Shown: in pieces, positions 47,533 through 59,217 of the stretch | Numbering within the stretch: position 1 is the first letter of the stretch | How the letters are laid out: each line of letters opens with the position of its first letter | Assembly (NCBI RefSeq): GCF_025698545.1 | Contig: NC_068570.1 | Span: forward strand, 58,547,924-58,611,923 | Reading direction: 5' to 3' | DNA: 64,000 nucleotides | DNA from: Gossypium raimondii | Lineage: Eukaryota; Streptophyta; Magnoliopsida; Malvales; Malvaceae | The notes under the pieces: generated by a model | Told to the model about the DNA's origin: nothing | The model's database searches: none | The model's input: only the letters and a program-made list of their open reading frames with translations | Made by a program: the position numbers and the translations under genes

Positions 47533-49121
47533 TGTTGAAGTGATGTGCATTGTCAAAAATGGAAAATGAGGTATTTCTGCTTTTAAAATTCAGTTATGAT
47601 AATTTGCCTAATGCCACAATGAAATGTTGCTTCCTATATTGTTGTCTATATCCCGAAGATTATTGTATTCCCAGAAAGAGATTAATGGAGTATTGGTTTT
47701 GTGAAGGGCCATTGAATGAATTTGATAGAATCAGTGAAGCTCAAATGCAACGTAACGACATTATTAGCTCTCTTTTGATTTGTTTATTGGAAAATTGTGG
47801 TGTAATAGATGGAGAAGATAGTGTGAAGATGCATGATGTGATCCATGACATGGCTTTATGGATTACACGCGAGTTCGAAGCAACAGAGAGTAATTTTTTT
47901 GTAAAAGCGGGGGGTCAATTATTTAAAGAACCAGATGTTAAGGCATGGGAAAGTGGAAAAAGAATATCACTAATGAAAAATAAGATTGCAGTTCTCAAAC
48001 AAACACCCAAATGCCCTAACCTTCGAACCTTGTTCCTTAGCCAAAATGAGTTGCAAATGATCAGCAATGGTTTCTTCCAATTTATACCTCGTCTAATTGT
48101 ATTGGATTTGTCAAGAAACACTGGGTTACTAGCGCTGCCTGAGGGAATTTCACAATTGGTTTCACTAGAATGGTTTGATCTATCTTGGACTGGTATAGAA
48201 GAGTTGCCATTAGAGTTGAAAGCATTGACAAAATTAAAAATGTTGGACTTGAGTTATATGCGCAATCTCAGAAAACTCCCACAACATTTGATATCTAGTT
48301 TTTCCAAGTTGCAAATATTCAAAATGTGGTTGCCGGGAATTCAACTTTATCCTAATGAAGACAATGTTTTGAATAGGGGTAATGAAAAACTTATAGAGGA
48401 GTTGAAAGGTTTGCAATGTTTGAATATACTAACGATAACGATACACAACATGTTTTCTCTAGAAAGATTCTTGAGCTTTAACTTGTTTCAATGTGAGACC
48501 TGAGAACTGCTACTTTGTAATTTCAAAGAATCAAAAGTGTTTAATGTTTTATGCTTAGAAAAGTTAGAGCGTCTAGAGACTCTACGCTTCGACTTTGGTG
48601 GAAGCATGGAGGAGATAAAAATGGAAATACTTCATACCTGGATTTCTTCAAGTACTAAAATATACTTCATGCTTTCACACATTGAGCAAAGTTACAATTG
48701 CAGGAGGTAACAAATTGAGAGACGTGACTCGGCTGATTCTTGCTCCAAATTTAAGTATCCTTTCTATATTTGAGTGTGCAAAAATGGAAGAAATATTGAG
48801 TGAAGGAAAACTTGGTGAAGTTGTAGGTGTGCTTGGAATTCCATACCCTAAACCATTTCTGAAACTTGAATCACTTCACCTAATTTGTCTATCAAAATTG
48901 AAGAGCATATATTGGGATGCCTTACCTTCCCATGTTTGAAACATATTTTTATAAGTTACTGCGGAGAATTGAGGAAGCCTCCTCTCAATTCAGATAGTGC
49001 AAAATGGAATCTACTCACCATTGAAGGAAGGGAATATTGGTGGGCAAGATTAGAATGGGAAAATAAAGCCACTCGAGATGCTTTTCTCCCTTCTTTCAAG
49101 TCTTGTAATCATTTATTTTAA
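47533..49121 (+). pseudogene. CNL-3: 5'-truncated CNL pseudogene
   Basis: Begins inside the NB-ARC (GTTGAAGTGATGTGCATTGT, a position also seen in CNL-2) and has no coiled-coil or P-loop. The frame runs through KCCFLYCCLYPEDYC, VKMHDVIHDMALWIT and the LRRs to a TGA at 48501. Further frame changes fall near 48655 and 48930, before the tail EYWWARLEWENKATRDAF ending at 49121. It is nearer to CNL-2 than to the other copies, but lacks the Athila insertion and keeps the 11 bp that CNL-2 lost. Confidence 0.9.
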
Positions 49122-49636
49122 TTAGCTGCTTCTATTTCTGTTTTGCAATCAATATTCCATTTTTCCTAAAGGATAATGTAATACATTAGCACTTGAGTTG
49201 GTCATGATCAAATATTTCATTTTAGTCTAACAAGGTTTCAAATGGTCCCAGACACACCCATTAAATCTTCAACTTATGATGAATGGCTCATGGAATCAAT
49301 TCACAAAGTTTTAAAGCTTTGAACCTAAACTCTAAATTGAAGAACCAAATGTTTTTCATTCCTTTTTGTTGAAAATTAGCAAATTCCATCTTAGACTTAT
49401 AAAAAAATTGAGATCTTCAACAATTTTAGATGATTGCAAGAGGCCCCATCACCCGGAGTTAATCAATAGACAATGCCCTTGGCTAACAACTTTAAGATAA
49501 GTGTGTGAACCTGTAATCTTGACATGTATATGGATGTTGCTTATTGTCAATTGCTTGTTTGTAAGTTATTTGAATTCAATTAATAAAAATTTAAACTCAA
49601 TTTGTTTTAATGTGTAATGTGATATATGGGCTTTAT
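49122..49636. other. CNL-3 3' flank
   Basis: The stretch up to about 49250 (TCATTTTAGTCTAACAAGG, then TTTCAAATGG) resembles the CNL-4 3' flank near 56867 (TTTCAGTCTACTAAGG, TTTCAAATTG). No gene is seen in the rest. Confidence 0.5.
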
Positions 49637-50901
49637 TGATGTGCAATTTGATTCAATTTTCAAAAATCACTAAAAGTGTTCAATAAGTGCTAAAAGTAAC
49701 ATGTTTTAACTTCATTCTTACTGTGTTTTTGGATAATTATTCGATGTTAATTGTGAATTTTATGCTCCTAATTCTTTCAATTCATGTTTTTTTGCTTAAG
49801 AGAGCATTTTGGAGCAAAAAGAGTGAAAACCGAATCGGAACAAGCTACAGGAGCCACACAGGTTGACTCATTCCACATGGGCTACCACACGACCATGTGG
49901 TAGACCGTGTTGATTTCGTGGATTTAAACTCTGAATTGTGGAAAATCACGATTTTTCGAATATTCTAAGACATATATATGACAAAAATAAAAAGATAAGA
50001 GAGAGTCGTTATAGAATACTCAAGAAAACAACTCGAGAAACATCATTGAAGTCGATTCTGAAGTAGATTTCCGTCAAGATTGAATATTCTCAATTGATTT
50101 CTTAGTATATTGTCATGAGTTTCTTTATTTCTTACTATTTTACTATATTTTGGATTTTTTTCAAGCATGAACTAATTTTCTATATACCTAATGGAGATGG
50201 ACCTATGGTAGACTCTATGATTTAATTTTTATTTTACATAATAAATACTTAATTTCTTATTCTCAATTATGTGTGCTTAATTCTTAATTTAATATTTCTA
50301 GATTATTAATCCATGTTTGATGTGCTTAAATCGAAAGTTGAATAGACCTTGTTTAATAGTAGATCTTGCGTAATTGAATGGAGTTGCATACAATCCTAGA
50401 CATAGGACAACATAAATCTACTAGATTAGAGTCAAATCTAATAAGAAAATCCATAACATGAGTTAATGCAAGAATAGAGATTTTAATTAGAAAGAAATTT
50501 TAATTAATCAACCTAGAGTCAGTTGCTCTTATTCTCGAAAGAGATATTAGCAAAATTTAGGGATTTCTACGGATCAAGATACTAAGTAAATAAATTGCGT
50601 AATTTAGATTGATAGTGACAGATGAAATCTAGGTGAATTCTTTCCTGATTATTGTTTCGCTTCTTGATTGTCATTCGATTGCTTGCATGTTTTGTTCTTT
50701 GTCATGTTCATTAGTTAATTAATTTAGTTAATTTTAGTTTTTAATCCATCACTCAAATTCTTTGGTTAAATAACAGAAAGACGATAATTCCTAGTATTTT
50801 TTTAGTTTTCATGGGAATGATATCTTTACTCATCGTAACTATACTATTAACTGATAAGTGCACTTGCCTCAGTCAAATTTTTAGTTAATCCCGACGCATC
50901 A
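49637..50901. mobile_element. LTR-like remnant (probably gypsy)
   Basis: Starts TGATGTGCAATTTGATT and ends CCCGACGCATCA (TGATG...CATCA ends). It carries the GCCACACAGG / CCACATGGGC / CCATGTGGTAG words typical of gypsy LTRs in this type of genome. There is no ORF and no matching 5-bp duplication was found, so it may be a truncated or old solo LTR. Confidence 0.5.
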
Positions 50902-51806
50902 GTATTATCGATATAACGCTATTTTACATTTACATATTATATATAAACAAAAATGTTTAATTTAATATATTTATTTTTAAATGTGTACTATTAAATAAAA
51001 ATAAAAAATTTATGTATATAATTGAACCAAAATTAAAGTTTCGTGTAATATAATTACTTTAAATCAAAGTTTAAATATCACATTACATATGTATAAATTT
51101 AAAATTTATTCCTTTTAACATAAAACCAATTTTTGTTAATTATTAAGTAATCTAATATTTATTTAATATCAAATATAGTATATTAATATAAATAATACAA
51201 TTTATAGTTTTAATCAATTTAGCAAATTAAATTAAATTGATATGATATGATTTTATACATTGAATATAAACTCTAAAAAACAGAACACACTAGCAAAAAA
51301 TAAAAAAAATTCTTTATACATTGCTAATGCTATGGTTAAATTCCAAGAAAATCAAATTATTGGTAACACCCAAAATATCATTTTGTGTCTGTAATTTTAT
51401 CAACTATCATATTTTGCTGCTTTTTTAATTTGTTAGTGGGCAGTTTCATGGTTTGCATTTTCGCTAGACATCAAGGTTGGTTATTACTTTTACAAGAAGT
51501 TAGTTGGAATTGGCTTGGATTAATCGGTTGGTATATCGGTCTAAAGAAAGAGGTTAAATCAGTTGGTTCGTAAACTAGTTCCGATCGAATGAATTAGGCT
51601 AAAAATATATAAATTAAATCTGATTTATAATAATTTATTTAATCAAATTAGAGCAACCAATCGAACAGGCAATCAGTGGCTTAATTGATGTCACCACTAA
51701 TCTGTTTACAAAAACATTGGTTTACAACATATAAGTGAAGAGAGATTTGATACTAAACTTTCTAGCAACTTCGATGATGTAGGAAATAAAAGTAGAGGAT
51801 GCCGCC
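50902..51806. other. Intergenic, nothing recognised
   Basis: Strongly AT-rich; no gene or defined repeat. The short ORF at 51385-51573 is unsupported. Confidence 0.45.
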
Positions 51807-52385
51807 ATGCTGTTGCATTGCCACAACAGGCTCACCGCACCGGGAACACCGGAACGATGGAGCTACCGCACATCGTGTTCATAGGCAGTAGTAGCAATAC
51901 CTGTCAATACGAAATTTTAACCATTTATATGCAAGCAATCCTTGAAGATTAATCTTCAACACCGTGCAAATGCATACGGTAGCAATCGACATGATGAAAA
52001 CATATTCATATATGTTTCGAGCTAATCGTTCATCGCTTAAGGCAAGTACGGTGAACAAAGACTAGAAGCAGATTATGAGTTAACTTACCTGTGAAGGGAG
52101 AGCCAGATTATGAGTTCTATATATACTCAACGATGCTGCTATGCCGTTTCATTGCCACAAGGTCTCACTGCACCGGGAACACAGGAATGATGGAGCCGCT
52201 GCATATAGTGTTCATAGGCAGTAGTAGCAATACTGGAATTATACTATCTTATTATCTTTACATTTACACGTGCAGGAGTAAAATTATATACTAGCTACAT
52301 ATCCCTAACGAAATAGGTTTAATTTGGTAATCGAGTTGAGTTGATTTTCACAGTTAAACGGATACATGGCCCTACTGCCGGTATA
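51807..52385 (+). repeat. Orphan CNL upstream block (with internal duplication)
   Basis: Matches 57700-58160 upstream of CNL-5. The GC-richer core occurs twice here (51809-51903 and 52137-52235). The homology ends at CTACTGCCGGTATA (about 52383), where unrelated T-rich DNA and then a copia element begin. This is probably the detached upstream region of CNL-4. Confidence 0.75.
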
Positions 52386-52800
52386 TTTTTTTTCAAGTTT
52401 TTGGTTTTTTTTTTTTGGTATATTTTGGTAAATAAAAAAAAATTATAATATTTTGATAAATAAAAAAAAAGGATAACATTTTGGTTATTTTTTATTTTTT
52501 TTATAATAATTTTGTAAAAAACCCCCAAGGGAGCTTATAGCTGATAGCTCATTTTGCTCATTCATTCAACTAGAAAAAATAATATATTTATAGCCAAATA
52601 CATCACCAAATACTACCTACTACCACTAATCATACTTTGAAACAAGTAAAACTTAACTTGCTCACAAGCTGCACCTAAAAACATCAAAAGAACACCAATT
52701 TAATTAGTTCATTTTCAACTAAGTAGTTTAACAAAGTAACTAAACAACCTTGCTATTACAGCAAGTATACGTGTTGAAGCATGTTTACAAGCTGCATGCA
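52386..52800. other. Low-complexity and unassigned DNA left of the copia gag
   Basis: T- and A-rich runs (52385-52520), then non-coding DNA. No second copy of the copia LTR is apparent here, so the 3' end of that element appears lost. Confidence 0.45.
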
Positions 52801-52801
52801 C

Positions 52802-53560
52802 TTAACCAAAAATATAATAGCAGCATGGTAGAAATTTCTTCTTTCCTGCATCCCTCTTTGGCTTCTCCCTTTTATTAAGCCATGGTTTCTTCCATTTGTA
52901 GCTCGAACTTGAGCTTTCTTTGGCTCCTGCTTGGAAAGCTCCTTCTAGATGCTCCTCTAGCCTGGTGGTCCTTCTTTGCTCGAGTGCATATAGAGAGTTT
53001 ATCAACTCAGACAATGAAATGGTTGATAAGTCTCTTGAGTCCTCCAATGAGGAGATCTTTGGCTCAAATTTCTCTGGGAGAGTTGTGATGACCTTCTCAA
53101 CAACTCTGCTCTCACTAAAATCATCTTCGAGGAGCCTAATATTGTTGACTATGGCCATTATCCTATTAGAATACTGTTTGATTGTTTCAGACTCCCTCAT
53201 CTTCAAGTTCTCAAAATCTCTTCTGAGGTTGATCAGTTGCAGCCGCCTTGTCTTGTCTGATCCCATAAACTCTTCCTTCAGCTTCTCCCATGCTTGCTTT
53301 GGTGTTTCACAAGCCATTATCCGAGTGAAAATCACATCAGATACACCATTTTGCAAGCATGCCATTGCCTTGTGCTTCTTGGTACACTCTTCACTATGCT
53401 GTCTGATTTGAGCAATGGTGGGACTAGACCTCAATGGAGCTGGTTCAGTGTCATTCTCGACCACATTCCATAGGTCATGTGCTTGCAAGTAAGTTTTCAT
53501 CTTCACTGCCCAAATGTGGTAGTTCTCACCAGCAAACATAGGTGGTGGTGTGAAACTCAT
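52802..53560 (-). CDS. Copia-type gag polyprotein, truncated, open frame
   Basis: A 252-codon open frame, ATG at 53560. The N-terminal FAGENYHIWAVKMKTYLQAH is the DUF4219/gag start and the middle is UBN2-type copia gag (ETPKQAWEKLKEEFMGSDKT; VVEKVITTLPEKFEPKISSL). It ends PCCYYIFG just where the CCHC zinc knuckle should begin; protease, integrase and RT are absent. Upstream on the minus strand come a leader, the primer-binding site and the LTR at 53666-54333. The gag body is free of stops, so decay is either recent or the element is a non-autonomous gag-only derivative. Confidence 0.8.
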   Translation of the reverse strand: MSFTPPPMFAGENYHIWAVKMKTYLQAHDLWNVVENDTEPAPLRSSPTIAQIRQHSEECTKKHKAMACLQNGVSDVIFTRIMACETPKQAWEKLKEEFMGSDKTRRLQLINLRRDFENLKMRESETIKQYSNRIMAIVNNIRLLEDDFSESRVVEKVITTLPEKFEPKISSLEDSRDLSTISLSELINSLYALEQRRTTRLEEHLEGAFQAGAKESSSSSYKWKKPWLNKREKPKRDAGKKKFLPCCYYIFG

Positions 53561-53650
53561 TTTGCAGCAACAAAAAACGACAGCTTTAGTTTCTTTCTCT
53601 TTAAGATTTCCTCACAAAAAAAAAACTTCCAACAACAGAGGCCCTGACAG

Positions 53651-53663
53651 GCTCTAATTACCA
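53651..53663 (-). other. Primer-binding site (initiator tRNA-Met), altered
   Basis: On the minus strand TGGTAATTAGAGC follows the LTR after two bases. It is close to the usual copia primer site TGGTATCAGAGC. Confidence 0.6.
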
Positions 53664-53665
53664 TT

Positions 53666-54333
53666 TGTTGATGTTTTTAACAAAAAAACAAAAGAGCTTT
53701 AAAGCAAAGAACAAATGCAAAGGAAATTTCAACAGGAAGATGACTGAAAAAATTACTTGAACATTTCATTAAGATTATAAATATATATGTGATACAAGTT
53801 TAGCTTTGTTTTATACAAGTTATTAGATCAAATGTAAATCAACAACTAATCCTACTAACTTTAAACAGAAATTACAAAGAAACCAAGGAGAAATTACAAA
53901 GAAACTAAGGCTAGTTACATAGAAAAAACTGAACAACTAACCCTACCAACTTTGAAGATGTTTTATACAAGTTTTATACAAGTCATTACATCAAATGTAA
54001 ATCAACAACTAATCCTACTAACTTTAAAGAGAAATTACAAAGAAACCAAAGAGAAATTACAAAGAAACTAAGGCTAGTTACATAGAAAAAAACTGAACAA
54101 CTAACCCTACCAACTTTGAAGATGTTTTATACAAGTTTTATACAAGTTTTATACAAGTCATTACATCAAATGTAAATCAACAACTAATCCTACTAACTTT
54201 GAAGACAAATTACAAAGAAACTAAGGCTAGTTACATAGAAACAAAATGAACAAAATGAATCTGCTGCACTTGGTTTAGCTCCAATGCTGGTCTGCTGCTG
54301 GTCTCCTGTTGCATTGCAGGCCAAAGTTCAACA
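53666..54333 (-). mobile_element. 5' LTR of a copia element, with internal tandem repeats
   Basis: Termini TGTTGATG ... GTTCAACA. Read on the minus strand it starts TGTTGAACTTTGGCCTGCAA, as do the other copia LTRs in this cluster. It is longer (668 bp against about 410-490) because a unit of about 163-175 bp (around ATCAAATGTAAATCAACAAC, at 53827, 53990 and 54165) is repeated three times. The right end joins CNL-4 coding sequence directly. Confidence 0.85.
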
Positions 54334-55707
54334 AAATGCTTCAAGAAATAAATGATCACATCAGTAAAGGAGCTTTTGAGAAAGTAGTGGAGAATCCGCC
54401 CATACCTTCAGTTGTGGTAAGACCTGAAGAGCGGCCAATTGCTCTAGAATCCTCAATCGAACAGGTATGGAGCTGCATCGTGGACAAAGATGTGATGGGG
54501 ATCATTGGCATCTATGGCTTGGGGGGCGTTGGCAAGACAACACTCTTGACCCAAATCAACAACAAGTTCAGCACCACACCGAATGGTTTCAATGTTATAA
54601 TTTGGGCAGTGGTGTCTAAAGATTACGATGTTGGAAAGGTTCAAGAGAGGATTGGTGGAAATCTTGGGTTTTCAGACGACCCATGAAGAATAAAAGTGTT
54701 GACCAGAAAGCTACAGATATATATATAGAGTGTTGTGCTACAAGAAGTTTGTTGTATTATTGGATGATTTATGGGAGAGGGTGGATTTGAACCAAGTTGG
54801 GATACCCAAACCAAGCCAAGAAAATGGTTCCAAACTTATTTTCACTTCTAGGTCTTTGGAGGTATGTGGCGAAATGGAAACTAAAACCAGAAAATAAAAC
54901 CAGAAGAGGCTTGGAAACTGTTTCAAGACAAGGTTGGAGATGAAAACCTCAACAGCCATCCAGATATTTGGGAACTTGCTAAACAAGTAGCCGAAAGGTG
55001 TGGTGGGCTGCCTCTTGCAGTAATTACAATGGGTTGTGCCATGGCTTGTAAGACAACACCTGTGGAATGGAAATATGCAATTGAAAAGTTGAAGCGATCT
55101 TCATTAACGAAAATGAAAAATGAGGTATTTTCACTTTTAAAATTCAGTTTTGATAATCTTCCTTGTGAAAATGCATGATGTGATCCGTGACATGGCTTTA
55201 TGGATAACATGCGAGCTTAAAGCAGAAAGGGAATTTCTTTTTCGTAAAAGGAGGGTGTCAATTATTTGAAGAACCAAATGTTAAGGCATGGGAACATGTA
55301 AAAAGAATGTCAGTAATGAAAAATCAGATTGAGATTCTCAGAGAACCACCTTGTTACTGCCATAACCTTCGAACTCTGTTTCTTAGTAAAAACAAGTTGG
55401 AGGCGATCAGATATAACTACTTCCAGTATGCACGTTATCTAACTGTTCTAAACTTGTCAGAAAATAGAGGTTTACGAACATTGCCTTTGGGAATTTCAGA
55501 TTTGATTTCACTAGAATGTCTTGATCTGTCCTATACGGGTATAAGAGAGTTGTCAATAATTCTGAAAGCCTTGAAAAAACTGAAAATGTTGGAGTTGAGT
55601 TACATGGAAGATCTCAGAAGAATTGCACGACATCTGATATCTTGTTTTTCCAAGTTGCAACCAATAGAAAGTGTCTCTGTCCTAGAAAGATTTTCGAGCT
55701 TGCACCG
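54334..55707 (+). pseudogene. CNL-4 pseudogene, 5' part
   Basis: Starts mid coiled-coil (MLQEINDHISKGAFEKV), next to the copia LTR, so the start codon and about 110 codons are missing. The P-loop GLGGVGKTT is intact. A stop follows FSDDP (54684), then frame changes around 54720 and 54890. GLPLAVITMG survives. About 200 bp from RNBS-D to the MHD is deleted at 55163, joining FDNLP to VKMHDVIRDMALWIT. LRRs resume (55307) and continue to SVLERFSSLH, where a solo LTR is inserted. Confidence 0.9.
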
Positions 55708-56119
55708 TGATGAACTTTGGCCTGCAATGCAACAGGAAACCAGCAGCAGAAGCAGCAGACCAGCATTGGAGCTGAAGCAAGTGCAGCAGTTTCTTTTGTC
55801 CATTTTGTTCCTATGAAACTAGCCATATTTTCCTTGTAATTTGTCCTTAAAGTTAGTAGGTTTAGTTGTTGATTTACATTTGATGTAATGGCTGATATGT
55901 CAGCTTCTTTTGTATGTAAATTTAGCTTTGTTTTAGTCACGTATTAGTGGGAGCAGTTAAGCCATTAGGTGACTGACTCTGAAATTTGTAATGCACATAT
56001 ATATTCATCAACTTAATGAAGTGATCAAGTAATTTTTCAGTCAAGTTCTTGTTCAATTTCTCCTTGCATTTTGTTCTTTGCTTCGGTTTCTTCTTTGTTT
56101 CATAAACAAAACCCCAACA
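55708..56119 (+). mobile_element. Solo copia LTR in CNL-4
   Basis: TGATGAACTTTGGCCTGCAA ... AAACCCCAACA, 412 bp, flanked by CACCG (55703-55707) and CACGG (56120-56124), a 5-bp duplication with one mismatch. Same family as 53666-54333, 57195-57686, 58766-59217 and 60938-61374. Confidence 0.88.
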
Positions 56120-56705
56120 CACGGAAACATTAGAGTTGAGACATTTTAGTGAGTCAGATGTGTTTAATGTTTTATGTTTAGCAAATATGGAGCGTTTAGA
56201 GGAAATATTCTTTTGTGATTGTGCAATCATGGAGATGAAAATGGAAAAGCTGCATATCGAGGTTCCTCCAAGTCCCTTTCTCGCATTGAGCCAAGTTACA
56301 ATTGGTCGTTGTAATGAATTGAAGGACGCGACCTGGCTGGTTCTTGTTCCAAATCTAAGGTTTCTTTGGACAAATAAGTGTAGAAAAATGGAAGAAATAT
56401 TGAGTGAAGTTGCAGATGTGGTTGGAATTCCATACTCTCAACCATTTCTCAAGTTGGAATCACTTCATTTAGCAGAACTACAAATATTGAAGAGCATATA
56501 TCGGGATGCACTACCCTTCCCATGTCTAAACAATATTTTTATAGATACATGCCCAGAACTGAAGAAGCTTCCTCTCAACTCTGACAGTGCAAAAGGGAAT
56601 CAGATCACCATTTGGGGAGAGAGTTATTGGTGGGAAACAGTAGAACGGGAGAATGAAACTACTCGAGATGTCTTTTTCCCCTCTTTCAGACCTGTTTCTT
56701 TCTGA
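56120..56705 (+). pseudogene. CNL-4 pseudogene, 3' part
   Basis: The LRR region resumes with ETLELRHFSESDVFNVLCL and stays open to the normal end (YWWETVERENETTRDVFF) at 56705. This exon portion has no further break. Confidence 0.9.
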
Positions 56706-57194
56706 AATGCACAAAATCTTGAACCAGTGCTTCACTGTTATGTGATGTTTGGTTCCATGGAGAGAGTTGCTATGTTTTATCATTGTTTTTTCCTTTTTCT
56801 GTTTTCAATTTGCTGCTTCCATTAATGTTTCTCTATCCTTCCGTTTCCAGAGTGGATGGATCATGTTTATTTCAGTCTACTAAGGTTTCAAATTGTAAAA
56901 TACATTGCTACTTTTCTTTTTCTTTTTTGTAATTCCATTATGTTTCTTCAATGGTATGACTTATGATCCCAATACTAGTTTTTTTGTAACGCCTTTTCCA
57001 TTTGTTTATTATATATATATATAATAGTTTACAAAGACTGCACAAATTTCGCAAATTTAGATTTAAATTAATAGAGATATATCTCAACAACAATCTATAC
57101 ACTATATAAATAACTAGTGTCGAAAGCATTCTTCTTCTCTAAACACGTCCAAAAACAAACAAAGTTCTTTCTTTTTTCTTTTTAGATTTTAAAT
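56706..57194. other. CNL-4 3' flank
   Basis: ATGCACAAAATCTTGAACC matches the CNL-1 3' UTR start. The rest is AT-rich with a (TA)n tract near 57012; no gene. Confidence 0.55.
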
Positions 57195-57686
57195 TGTTAA
57201 ACTTTGGCCTGCAATCCAACAGGAAACCAGTATGCAGACCAGCATCCAAGTTGAACCAGAGGAGCAGCAGCATTTTGTTTATTTTGTTCATTTGTAACTT
57301 GATTTAGTTCTTTTGCAATTTGTACTTCAAGTTAGTAGGAGTTATTGTTGATTTATGTTTGATGTAATAGCTAGTATGTCAGCTATATTTTGTGTGTAAT
57401 TTTAGCTAAGCTTTAGTCAAGCATTAATGGGAGCAGTTACACATTAGGTGGCTGCCTTGTATCACATATATGTTACTTTTGCTGAATGAAATGGACAAGG
57501 AAGTAAAATTCATTTCTTCTTCAATTTTTGTTTTTGCTTCTGTTTTTGTTGGTTGATTCTCCTGCAAGTCTCAAGTCTTTAAAGCTCAATCTTCTTTCAT
57601 TCTTCATCCGGATTTATTGCTTTGTTGCTCTAGCTTCAGACAGAGCTTCATACTTCATCCGGATAAACTGCTACTAAACCCCAACA
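57195..57686 (+). mobile_element. Solo copia LTR, TSD TAAAT
   Basis: TGTTAAACTTTGGCCTGCAA ... CTAAACCCCAACA, 492 bp, with exact TAAAT duplications (57190-57194, 57687-57691). Same family as the LTRs in CNL-4 and CNL-5. It sits between CNL-4 and the CNL-5 upstream block. Confidence 0.92.
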
Positions 57687-57699
57687 TAAATCAATGGTA

Positions 57700-58575
57700 T
57701 AAATAATATTCAACACTGTGCGAATGCATATGGTAGCAATCGACTTGATGAAAACATCTCCGTATATGTTACAAGCTAATCGTTCATCGCTTAAGGCTAG
57801 TACGGTGAACAAAGACTAGAAGCATATCCAGAGAATCGGACAAAAATCAGTTAACTTACCTGTGCTGACAAGGGAGAGCCAGATTATGAGTTTTATATAT
57901 GCTCAACGATGCTGCTGTGCCGTTTAATTGCCACAAGGTCTCACTGCACCGGGAACACCGGAATGATGGAGCCGCTGCACATAGTGTTCATAGGCAGTAG
58001 TAGCAATACCGGAATTATACAATCTTATTATCTTTACATTTACAAGTGCAGGAGTAAATTTATATACTAGTTACATATCCCTCACCAAATAGGTTTAATT
58101 TAGTAATCGAGTTGAGTTGATTTTCACATTTAAACGCAAACATGGCCCTACTGCCGGTATCTAGATTAGGATCCTAAAAGATATTTTCCTCAATGAACGA
58201 GTGCCACACACTAAATTTTAACAGCTGATGAATATGTTTAGTAAATTCTCCATGGTATGTACCTCCGGCACTGTCTTTTATTCTGTTAGAGACTAGCCTA
58301 CAAACAACGTACATTTCTAGAAGTAAAATGTAATATATTCGTTAAAATTATTTAAAAAAAAAAAGAAGACAAAATGGTGTGCAGGCCTCGCACTTCGCAT
58401 TGTTCATCATCTTTGAATTTTCCCTATTATGTAAGTTTATTTGTAGTCTATTGGCAACAATGATATATACATATGTTTTTAATAATATGTAGCTGTTCCT
58501 AAAAATATTCAAATTATTCACTTTTCATCTATTCACAATATTTGTTACCTCTGTTTTATTACCAGAAGAAGAATC
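57700..58575 (+). repeat. CNL upstream duplicated block, copy of CNL-5
   Basis: Matches 51940-52385 and 30290-30932. The core 57913-58015 contains GGAACACCGGAATGATGGAG. It ends with TTTTATTACCAG just before the ATG. It probably holds the CNL promoter and leader. Confidence 0.78.
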
Positions 58576-58765
58576 ATGGGCAATTGCTGCTCAATACAAA
58601 TTGGTTTAGAGAATTTCCTCAATCGTGGATGGGATTCCATTGTCGGCCATGCTAATTACGTGTGTAAGCTTAAACAAACTCTTCCAACTTTTATCTGCTG
58701 CTCTTCAAGAACTGAGGGCACAAAGGAACGACGTGCGAAGACAGGTTGATGTGGCTGAACAGCAA

Positions 58766-59217
58766 TGTTGAGCATTGGCCTGCAATGCAACAGGAGACCA
58801 GCAGCAGACAGCATGCAGACCAGCTTTGGTGCTGAACCGAGTGCAACAGCTTCTTTAGTTCATTTTGTTCATTTCGTTCCTATGTAACTAGTCTTAGTTT
58901 CTTTGTAACTTGTTATCAAAGTTAGTAGGATTAGTAGTTGATTTACACTTGATGTAATAGCTGATAAGTCAGCTTCCTTTTGTGTGTAATTTAAGCATTG
59001 TTTTAGTCTTGTATTAGTGGGAGCAGTTAAGTCATTAGGTAACTGTCCAATAAGCTTGTATCACATGTATATGTTTTGCAATCTTAAGAAAGTAGCATTA
59101 ATTTTTCAGTCATCTTTCAGTTCAAATTCTCTTTGTGTTCCTTTGCTTCGGTTTCTTTTCTATCTTTTAGCAAATTCAAGCTCTTTTTCTTGTTTTGTTG
59201 CTGCCAAAATCCCAACA
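58766..59217 (+). mobile_element. Solo copia LTR in CNL-5, TSD AGCAA
   Basis: TGTTGAGCATTGGCCTGCAA ... AAAATCCCAACA, 452 bp, with AGCAA on both sides (58761-58765, 59218-59222). The uninterrupted form GAACAGCAACTATT in CNL-2 (31113-31127) shows the empty site. Confidence 0.95.

Noticed and set aside
49637-50901. A claim that this LTR-like block is a clean solo LTR.
   Set aside because: The flanks TTTAT and GTATT do not match, so only an LTR-like remnant is reported.
52920-53411. A 163-codon plus-strand ORF.
   Set aside because: It is antisense to the copia gag, whose minus-strand frame has recognisable gag motifs.
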